Origin: an uncultured Gemmatimonadota bacterium
GTDB taxonomy: Bacteria > Gemmatimonadota > Gemmatimonadetes > Gemmatimonadales > Gemmatimonadaceae
Direction of reading: 5' to 3'
Length of the DNA: 6,987 bases
Assembly: GCA_946887155.1 (NCBI GenBank)
Contig: CAMPKM010000154.1
Coordinates: forward strand, 1-6,987
Part shown: piece after piece, positions 1 to 5,318 of the stretch
Numbering within the stretch: the stretch's first letter is position 1
How the letters are laid out: the number at the start of each line of letters is the position of its first letter
Program-made: the position numbers and the translations under genes
The notes under the pieces: generated by a model
The model's database searches: none
What the model saw: only the letters and a program-made list of their open reading frames with translations
What the model was told of the DNA's origin: nothing

Positions 1-154
1 GGATGACCTCGGCCACCTCGACCGCCTTCGGCGTCGGCCGCGTCGGCGTCGGCGTCGGCGCGCCTTCCAGCCGCCGCGCGCGCTGCGGTGGCGGGACCTT
101 TGGCCGGGCGTTAGGCCCGTTCGGGGTCAGTTCCGTGGGAATGCCGGTGCTCAA
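1..154 (-). CDS. Partial protein, proline/threonine-rich N-terminus, function unknown
   Basis: I do not recognise this gene. Only the first 51 codons are present and the rest lies beyond the left edge. The reading frame has no stop and about 88% G/C at third codon positions, which supports real coding. One of the other minus-strand frames is closed by a TAA near position 112. The likely start is a TTG at 154-152, 13 bases after the stop of the export gene at 168; no ATG or GTG and no strong Shine-Dalgarno sequence is near, so the start is uncertain. The peptide is rich in Pro, Arg and Thr, with a run PTPTPTRPTP at residues 35-43 and a more ordinary segment (KAVEVAEVI) after it. It looks like a disordered cytoplasmic leader before a folded domain. 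The tight spacing suggests co-transcription with the export gene, so a polysaccharide-related job is a reasonable guess. Confidence 0.4.
   Translation of the reverse strand, partial: MSTGIPTELTPNGPNARPKVPPPQRARRLEGAPTPTPTRPTPKAVEVAEVI
41..60. repeat. Short tandem repeat of CGTCGG
   Basis: Three perfect head-to-tail copies of the hexamer CGTCGG occupy 41-58, followed by a partial copy; a degenerate copy lies just upstream around 32-37. On the minus strand this encodes the Pro-Thr repeat of the partial left-edge protein. A six-base unit preserves the frame, so copy-number change would lengthen or shorten the linker without breaking the gene. Confidence 0.6.
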
Positions 155-167
155 TCGAAGTCTCGGC

Positions 168-986
168 TCAGGGGCGGCGCCTGCCGTAACGCAGCAGGAA
201 GTAGATGCCGGTGATCGCGCTCACGGCGCCAATGGCGGTCTGCCAGTTGAACGTCGACGACGCCTTGTCCGGCAGGTACAGCTCATCGCCATCGCGCATG
301 GCCATGTCGCCAACTGTCTTGCCGAGCCGGATGGCCTCCGCCGTGGACTTCGCATCCATCACGACCTCCCCTCCCCGGCGCACGACGGCCTTGTCGATCG
401 CCGACGAGGCGGGGCTGCCCCAGCCACCGGCGGCGGCGATCACGTCGGTGATGGCCTGGTCGACCGGTACCGTGAAGAAGTTGCTCTGCGGGAATCCGAG
501 GAGGGAAATGCGGACCAGCGGCGTCGCCGTCAGCGTCACTTCCTTGATGTACCGCTCCAGCTCCTTGGTCAGGTGCGTTTCCAGCTCGGAATCGAGCACG
601 CCCTGCAGGGAGATCGGCGCGATGTTAGGCAGCGGCAGCATGCGGTCACCGCGAACCATGAACGTGTCGCTCAGGACGGTGTCCCCCTCGATCAGCAGCT
701 TGATCCGGTCACCGGGCACGAAGTCACCGTTCGTCAGGCGCATCTGGATGGCATTTGCATCCGCCAGGTATCGGGCACGCGCCTTCTCGTCAGGCGCGGA
801 CAACGCCGCCGACTGCAGTGACTTGGCCGCGCTTTCGAGCTCGGTCCGCGTGGCCTGACGCCGCATCTCCCCAATCGTCGCCTGGCCAAACGCGCTGGCC
901 AGCGGCGCCAACACGAGCAGGCTGGCGAACAGCTTGCTCCCGATGGTCCGGGTGATGATAGAGGCGGCGAGGGTCGTACTCTTCAT
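168..986 (-). CDS. Periplasmic polysaccharide export protein (Poly_export/SLBB type)
   Basis: This 272-residue protein resembles Wza-type outer-membrane polysaccharide exporters, which form the exit channel for capsule or exopolysaccharide and work with a Wzc-type partner. A basic N-terminus and hydrophobic stretch (about residues 18-34, ending ASAFGQA) form a type I signal peptide. Residues 40-85 look helical. The export domain starts at residue 89 with FVPGDRIKLLIEGD and includes the LPLPNIAPISLQGV segment (117-130), the usual dG.i.lP pattern. Residues 158-239 resemble an SLBB-like fold, with DVIAAAGGWG at 181-190 and DGDELYLPD at 232-240. A hydrophobic helix (about 250-265) ends in RYGRRRP. 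It has no lipobox cysteine, unlike classical Wza. The start at 986 is chosen because AGGGGA lies 8 bases upstream and the signal peptide follows at once; the frame is open further upstream to 1298, but that extension is not protein-like. A lone sigma-54-like promoter candidate sits about 125 bases upstream. Confidence 0.82.
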   Translation of the reverse strand: MKSTTLAASIITRTIGSKLFASLLVLAPLASAFGQATIGEMRRQATRTELESAAKSLQSAALSAPDEKARARYLADANAIQMRLTNGDFVPGDRIKLLIEGDTVLSDTFMVRGDRMLPLPNIAPISLQGVLDSELETHLTKELERYIKEVTLTATPLVRISLLGFPQSNFFTVPVDQAITDVIAAAGGWGSPASSAIDKAVVRRGGEVVMDAKSTAEAIRLGKTVGDMAMRDGDELYLPDKASSTFNWQTAIGAVSAITGIYFLLRYGRRRP

Positions 987-1472
987 AACGAGGGTCCCCT
1001 GATGGAATCCAAAGATGGCGGACGACCAGCCGAAGGCGAAGGGCTTGTCGCCTGCGACGTAATGCATAACGCGACACGTGTGCCGCACTCCCCCCACCCA
1101 ATCACTTAGCAAGTGTTGTGCTATGCCAACAACAGATACCTCGCCCGGTCGCCTGGGGTGCCACCGGCCGCTGCTACTGGCCTGAAAAGACGACCGACGT
1201 GCCGGACTCGTCGCAAGGCGTTGCAGCCAGCGGGTATGGGACGCCCGGTCGAACTTCGGTCTTGCGTCCCGGCGGGTAGCGACGATTTTCGTGGCCACTT
1301 GGCGATCTGGGCGTTAGGGTTTGCCCGGATGTAGCGAAGCCGCAACAGACCTGACTGGACCTTTGTCCGAATGAACGATGGCCGACCCAAGGCCGGAAAC
1401 TTGCGTAGCGGTGTCCCGACCACGCCCGTTTGCGCCGGTTCAAGGTCCGGCGGTGAGGAACTCAAAGGCGAG
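987..1472. other. Divergent intergenic region, 486 bases
   Basis: This stretch separates the export gene (minus) from the receiver-GGDEF gene (plus). Open frames inside it are short, lack ribosome sites and show no protein-like composition, so I call none. The half nearer the export gene carries AGGGGA (995-1000), a palindrome ACACGTGT (1074-1081), and two sigma-54-like sites on the minus strand (1070-1085 and 1108-1123). The half nearer the GGDEF gene holds one GTTAGG hexamer (1313-1318) and a short inverted repeat GGAC-CTTT-GTCC near 1357-1368. I see no clear -35/-10 pair facing the GGDEF gene. Confidence 0.6.
1108..1123 (-). promoter_or_regulatory. Candidate sigma-54 (-24/-12) promoter for the export gene
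   Basis: Read on the minus strand the site is TAGCAC-AACAC-TTGCT. It differs from the sigma-54 consensus TGGCAC-N5-TTGCW at one position, the first G of the -24 pair, and keeps the exact spacing and the invariant GC of the -12 element. Transcription would start near 1097, giving a leader of about 110 bases before the ATG at 986. A sigma-54 activator is encoded at 5319-6839 in the same window, which makes the match more credible, but the changed G lies in the most conserved doublet. Confidence 0.35.
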
Positions 1473-2444
1473 ATGACCGAAAAGGCGAAAAGCAGTTCAC
1501 CTCGCGGCGCGGGGGCCGGGGAATCCGGCCGGGAAGCGTCGCCTCCGCTGGTACTTCTCGCCAGCGACCAGGAATGGTCCACGAGGTCGCTCGAAAGCGT
1601 GCTGGGACCGCACGGCTTTGCCTCGGTGCGCGCCTATACCGGGCGCCAGGCGCTCGAACTGGTCCGCCGGACGCACCCGGACGTCGTGATCGTGGACTCG
1701 GGGATGCCGGATATTCCGGGGGTTGAACTCTGCATCCAGTTGCGCAGCGACCCCGAATTTCCGTGCAGTACGCCAATCGTGATGACCACCGCCGGTCCCG
1801 CGTCACGTTCGCAGCGACTGGATGCCTATCGAGCCGGGGTATGGGAGTACCTCAGCACGCCGGTCGATGCCGAAGCGCTCATCCTGAAGCTGTCCGCCTT
1901 CGTGCGTGCCAAGCGTGAAATTGATCGCTCGCGCGAGGAAAGCCTGCTCGATGATTCGACAGGGCTCTACAACGTTCGCGGACTCGCGCGTCGCGCCCGT
2001 GAGATGGGGGCCGAGGCATCGCGACGACACGCACCGCTGGCCTGCGTCGCCATCACGGTCAGCACGGCCGATACCACCAATGCCGACGAGCTCGATCCGC
2101 GGGTTGCCGAGGAGCTCGGCGATCTTTGCCGACGAACGGCAAGGGCCTCGGACGCCGTGGGACGATTGGGCCGCTCCGACTTCGCCATCATCGCACCGGC
2201 AACTGATGATGCCGGCGCCGTGCGACTTGCTGAACGGATCCGCGACGGCGCGCACTCCACCGGCTTCAGTTCGGTATCGTACGAAGTCCGGGCCGGTTAC
2301 TGCGCATACCAGGACTTCTCGCAATCGCCGGTCGACGCCGTCGAGATGCTGCTGCGAGCGGCGACTGCGCTTCGCCACGTTCGCGGATCGGACGCAACCG
2401 GCATCAGCGCCTATCACAACGTGCCGGCACACGCCGTTCAGTAA
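1473..2444 (+). CDS. Response regulator with receiver and degenerate GGDEF domain
   Basis: The 323-residue cytoplasmic protein has a receiver domain (about 25-145) and a GGDEF-like domain (about 157-316). In the receiver, D75 is the phospho-acceptor, D32 one acidic-pocket residue and T105 the switch threonine, but the first acidic residue is Ser (S31) and the conserved Lys before Pro is Thr (T129 in EYLSTPVD). The second domain begins with the typical DDSTGLYNVRGL (160-171), yet the signature motif is GRSDF (233-237) instead of GGDEF, and the metal-binding Asp in the first strand is missing (VAITVS, 192-197). Diguanylate cyclase activity is therefore unlikely. R224-A-S-D227 lies five residues before the motif, where the RxxD inhibitory site binds cyclic di-GMP in active enzymes, so a receptor role is possible. 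The start at 1473 is preferred over the in-frame ATG at 1371 because AAGG lies just upstream and the extra 34 codons are less G/C-biased. It is convergent with the Wzc-like gene and shares its terminator. Confidence 0.8.
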   Translation: MTEKAKSSSPRGAGAGESGREASPPLVLLASDQEWSTRSLESVLGPHGFASVRAYTGRQALELVRRTHPDVVIVDSGMPDIPGVELCIQLRSDPEFPCSTPIVMTTAGPASRSQRLDAYRAGVWEYLSTPVDAEALILKLSAFVRAKREIDRSREESLLDDSTGLYNVRGLARRAREMGAEASRRHAPLACVAITVSTADTTNADELDPRVAEELGDLCRRTARASDAVGRLGRSDFAIIAPATDDAGAVRLAERIRDGAHSTGFSSVSYEVRAGYCAYQDFSQSPVDAVEMLLRAATALRHVRGSDATGISAYHNVPAHAVQ

Positions 2445-2455
2445 GATCCGTAAAA

Positions 2456-2488
2456 GCAAAAGCCCGGGCAGATTGCCCGGGCTTTTGC
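2456..2488. terminator. Bidirectional rho-independent terminator
   Basis: A perfect 15-bp inverted repeat (arms 2456-2470 and 2474-2488) with loop GAT forms a hairpin with a G/C-rich core, GCCCGGGC, flanked by AAAA on the left and TTTT on the right. Each strand thus reads a GC-rich stem followed by a short U tract. It lies 11 bases after the stop of the receiver-GGDEF gene and 11 bases after the stop of the convergent Wzc-like gene, the ideal place for a shared terminator. Confidence 0.9.
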
Positions 2489-2499
2489 ACGTACAGGAT

Positions 2500-4941
2500 C
2501 TACTTGTGTCCCGTACCGTTGCCGTTTCCGCTGCCGATGAGCGCTGCGTCGCCGGTCGTTGCCGTCTCGAGTGCACCGTAGCCTTCGAGGTAGTAGTAGT
2601 ACTTGAACTGCGGGCTCTCGCCGATGTCGTTCAGCACCGTGCCAAGGATGCGCACCGGCATGCGATCCAGTACTTCGAGCTTGGCCTGGGCCAGCTTGCG
2701 ATCGGTTTCGCCCGTGCGCAGGACGATGAGCATTGCGCCCGTCGCCACACCTAACGCGAACGGATCGATGCCCGCCCCGAGCGGCGCCGAGTCGACGATC
2801 ACGGCATCGAATTGCTGTCGCAGGTCACGCAGCAGGTTCGTCATGCCCTCACCGGCGAGGAGTTCGGGACCATTGCGACGCCGCCGGCCACACGGGACGA
2901 GGAACAGTCCCGGGTGCGACGTCTGTCGCATCACTTCGGTCAGCACGGCTTCACCGGCCAGGAAATCGGTCAGGCCGGGCGTTTGCGTGGCCGGCGCGAA
3001 CACTGAGTGCAAGGCACCCCGCCGGATGTCGCCATCGATCACGATCGTGCGGTAGCCGCCGTCGGCCAGCGCCATGGCCAGGTTCGCCGAAACGAACGAC
3101 TTCCCATCGCCCGGTCCAGGGCTGGAGACGGTCAGGACAACCGGGCCGATTCCTTCGAACGCGGAACGAACCGTCAGCGAAAGGGAGCGGAACGATTCCA
3201 CCAGTTGCGACGCTTCCTGCAGCCGCGCCGATGCGTTTCGCGGATTCTTGATCGACGGAATTCCGCTCATGATGTCGAGACCGAGGTCGCGCGTCGCCTG
3301 CTCCGGATAGCGGAAGCGGCGGTCGGTCTGGTCGAGCAGGATCGCGGCGCCGATCCCGAGGCCGAGGCTCGCGAGAATGGCCACGAAAAGAATGCTCATC
3401 GTGGTATCGCTCGACGGCCGGCTGGGAACGCTGGCGGTATCGAATACCTGGACGTCTGGTACCGCACTCGCTTCCGCGAGCTTCGCCGACTCGTAACGCT
3501 GCTGCAGATCCGTGTAGATCGAGCTGGCAATGACCACTTCGCGCGTGCGGCGCGCCTCTTCGATCGTGCGTTCAGGAATGAGCTTCAGCTCGGCGGATTG
3601 GCCATCGATGTTTTTCTTTAGCGCGGATTCCTGGATCGCGAGTTGGTTGAGCGTCTGGCGGGCAAGCAGCGGGATCGCCTGCGTTTCCGCCACACGGATC
3701 TCTTCCTTCAGCGTCCTGACGGGGCCGTACTCGTCGGTGTACTTCTGCTGCATGACCCGCAACTGAGCCTGTTTCAGTTCCAGGTTCTGGATTTCCGTGG
3801 TCAGCGGCGAGTTCTGGCCGATCGGGGGCAGCGACTTGAGTGCCTCCATCGACAACCGGCCGTCAGAATCAGCGGTTGCGAAGATCGACTGCAACGCCTG
3901 ACGATCCCGAGCAGTGGCCTTGTGCTGGACGTTGTCCTGGAAGTACTGCGAGAATACCGGGTTGCTCGCCATGGCCGTACCCGGCGTGACCACGGTGTTC
4001 TCGTTAGGAAGCGTGATCGTGCTGACCTTGTACCTTTCCAGTGCCTGCTCGGCGGCGGCGAGACGGTCGGCCGATCGTTGAAGCTGCTCTTCCGTCGTCG
4101 CCCGTATCACCGTCAGGTTGTCGCGGCTCATGCTCGCGGCCACGTCGACGAACTGGTAGAGCAGCGTGTTCATCTTGGCGGCCAGCAGGCGCGGCTGTTC
4201 GCCGGTCAGCGACAGGCGCATCAGGTTCGAATTCAGGCCAACCGGCGAGATGAAGAGCTCCGACGCCAACTGAGCGGCGGCGTCGCGCGGGGTGACAACG
4301 AAAAATTCAACGGTCTGGTTGGGCCGGAATCGGCCCGGTTCGGGCTGCCATAGGAAGCCGACGCCAAGACCAATTGAGTCGCCCACCGCACCGCTTTCCA
4401 CCGGCATCTCGGCTTCGCCAGCGCGGGGCGCCGGACGAACGAGGTTGTAGCGGCTTCCGGTCGCATCCACGCGCAATTCGTACGCGCCTGGCCGCAGGAG
4501 GGCGGTCGGCTTCAGGTCGTTGACGAGTGTCGAGTCGGCCGGATTCGCGGTTTGAACGAACAACCCGAGCTTCTGGACGACTCCGTCGAGCACCATGAAG
4601 CTGCGGACGAGGTCGACCCAGGAATTGGGATCGGAAATAACGCCCGGTGCCGTTATCGGTCCGGAGTTGCCGAGCGACTTACGAATCATGATCGAGCCGC
4701 CCACCGTGTACTTCGGCGAGACGAGCCGGGTCAGCGCGAACCCCGCGCTGCTGCCTACCGCGAGGATGGCGAGGATCAGCCACTTGTACCGGCGGAGCGC
4801 GGAAACTATGCGGCCGATCTGTTCCGACAGCACGTTCGCCTGCGGCGGCATCGGTGCCGGCTGACCCCACGCGACCCCGCCCGGCTGATAGTTCGCGGGG
4901 ACGCCGTTGTTCGGATCGGACGGGACTAGATGTGCAGGCAT
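2500..4941 (-). CDS. Wzc-like polysaccharide chain-length determinant / tyrosine kinase
   Basis: This 813-residue inner-membrane protein joins a Wzz-type co-polymerase to a cytoplasmic BY-kinase, the Gram-negative arrangement that controls polysaccharide length and export. A Pro/Gly/Asn-rich tail (1-36) precedes TM1 (about 54-74). The periplasmic part (75-514) contains coiled-coil-like helices near 281-305 and 382-490. The proline-containing segment SVPSRPSSD (504-512) leads into TM2 (about 515-536). The kinase shows Walker A ending GDGKS (611-615, K614), Walker A' IVIDGDIRR (633-641, D636 and D638) and Walker B AVIVDSAP (713-720, D717). The C-terminus has a tyrosine cluster, YYYY at 781-784 plus Y788, the usual autophosphorylation tail, followed by a Gly/Asn-rich end. 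The oligomerisation motif EX2RX2R reads E582-SF-R585-SL-S588, so the last Arg is Ser. No clear Shine-Dalgarno sequence precedes the ATG at 4941, but a TATAAT box lies 39 bases upstream. No partner phosphatase is in the window. Confidence 0.93.
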   Translation of the reverse strand: MPAHLVPSDPNNGVPANYQPGGVAWGQPAPMPPQANVLSEQIGRIVSALRRYKWLILAILAVGSSAGFALTRLVSPKYTVGGSIMIRKSLGNSGPITAPGVISDPNSWVDLVRSFMVLDGVVQKLGLFVQTANPADSTLVNDLKPTALLRPGAYELRVDATGSRYNLVRPAPRAGEAEMPVESGAVGDSIGLGVGFLWQPEPGRFRPNQTVEFFVVTPRDAAAQLASELFISPVGLNSNLMRLSLTGEQPRLLAAKMNTLLYQFVDVAASMSRDNLTVIRATTEEQLQRSADRLAAAEQALERYKVSTITLPNENTVVTPGTAMASNPVFSQYFQDNVQHKATARDRQALQSIFATADSDGRLSMEALKSLPPIGQNSPLTTEIQNLELKQAQLRVMQQKYTDEYGPVRTLKEEIRVAETQAIPLLARQTLNQLAIQESALKKNIDGQSAELKLIPERTIEEARRTREVVIASSIYTDLQQRYESAKLAEASAVPDVQVFDTASVPSRPSSDTTMSILFVAILASLGLGIGAAILLDQTDRRFRYPEQATRDLGLDIMSGIPSIKNPRNASARLQEASQLVESFRSLSLTVRSAFEGIGPVVLTVSSPGPGDGKSFVSANLAMALADGGYRTIVIDGDIRRGALHSVFAPATQTPGLTDFLAGEAVLTEVMRQTSHPGLFLVPCGRRRRNGPELLAGEGMTNLLRDLRQQFDAVIVDSAPLGAGIDPFALGVATGAMLIVLRTGETDRKLAQAKLEVLDRMPVRILGTVLNDIGESPQFKYYYYLEGYGALETATTGDAALIGSGNGNGTGHK

Positions 4942-4979
4942 TCGGGAAATGGCTCGGAGATGTTCAGTAGCCTAGGACG

Positions 4980-4985
4980 ATTATA
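4980..4985 (-). promoter_or_regulatory. Candidate -10 box for the Wzc-like gene
   Basis: The minus strand reads TATAAT, a perfect housekeeping -10 element that is uncommon by chance in DNA this rich in G/C. The hexamer 17 bases upstream is CACGTG (5003-5008), which does not resemble TTGACA, so the promoter may rely on an activator. The start of transcription would be near 4973, giving a leader of about 30 bases. Confidence 0.45.
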
Positions 4986-5142
4986 AGACCAGAAACGGCG
5001 CGCACGTGTGACGGGGCGGCAACGGATTTACCCAGAAACCCACCAAGCGTCCCCTATAGTTGCCACTTCCGTGCCCGGTGACCATCCCCGCATTCGTGGG
5101 GTTATCGTAGTAGGGACGCCACAGAACTGTTGTACAGCGGCC

Positions 5143-5219
5143 ACGACAATGGGGTGTGCACGTCGTGCTGTAGCTTTACGACGGCAGTATCCTGGTCGTC
5201 ACAGAAGGGCGTACACGAC
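5143..5219. promoter_or_regulatory. Array of five alternating ACGAC/GTCGT pentamers
   Basis: ACGAC occurs at 5143-5147, 5178-5182 and 5215-5219, and its complement GTCGT at 5162-5166 and 5195-5199. Orientation alternates strictly, and centres are 16 to 20 bases apart. The first pair extends to CACGAC-N14-GTCGTG (5142-5167), and the second and third to CGTCGT-N11-ACGACG (5161-5183). The position 100 to 180 bases upstream of the NtrC-type regulator fits an operator or activator-binding array, possibly for that regulator itself. The pentamer is short, and two more copies occur elsewhere between 1000 and 1200. Confidence 0.3.
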
Positions 5220-5318
5220 ACCGGTCACAGCGGTCGATGCGCCGAGGAAACATAGTCGAAGCGATTTCGCTGCAGTTTGCGCCGAAATCTTGAACATTCC
5301 CAATGGAGCAACTCCAAG

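Larger units (their letters stand above)
4942..5318. other. Divergent intergenic region, 377 bases
   Basis: It separates the Wzc-like gene (minus) from the NtrC-type regulator (plus). No convincing gene lies in it. From left to right it holds TATAAT on the minus strand (4980-4985), a CACACGTG element (minus strand, 5003-5010) shared with the export-gene upstream region, half-sites ACAG-AA-CTGT-TGT-ACAG (5121-5137), the ACGAC/GTCGT array (5143-5219), a direct repeat of CGGTC (5222-5226 and 5231-5235), and the GGAG ribosome site (5304-5307) of the regulator. I found no clear sigma-70 or sigma-54 promoter facing the regulator. Confidence 0.6.

Noticed and set aside
3..821. Long plus-strand open frame opposite the export gene
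   Set aside because: Arg/Gly/Asp-rich translation with no domain; it is the antisense shadow of a well-supported gene in G/C-rich DNA.
987..1298. Upstream extension of the export gene to a start at 1298
   Set aside because: The frame is open, but the signal peptide and a well-spaced AGGGGA point to 986, and the extra 104 residues would bury the signal peptide and lack protein-like composition.
1113..1334. 73-codon plus-strand open frame in the divergent intergenic region
   Set aside because: No ribosome site, no codon bias and no protein-like pattern; it also overlaps the candidate promoter.
1371..1472. Upstream ATG of the receiver-GGDEF gene
   Set aside because: No ribosome site precedes it and third-position G/C falls to about 68% in these 34 codons; the start at 1473 is better supported.
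1803..2576. Long minus-strand open frame opposite the receiver-GGDEF gene
   Set aside because: It crosses the terminator and has shadow composition with no recognisable motif.
5018..5033. Possible sigma-54 site for the Wzc-like gene (GGGTAA-ATCCG-TTGCC)
   Set aside because: It keeps GG and TTGC with correct spacing but matches few other positions, and a perfect TATAAT lies closer to the gene.
4942..5318. Cyclic di-GMP riboswitch or other structured leader
   Set aside because: I looked because of the GGDEF gene, but saw no conserved GEMM-type core or convincing paired stems in either intergenic region.
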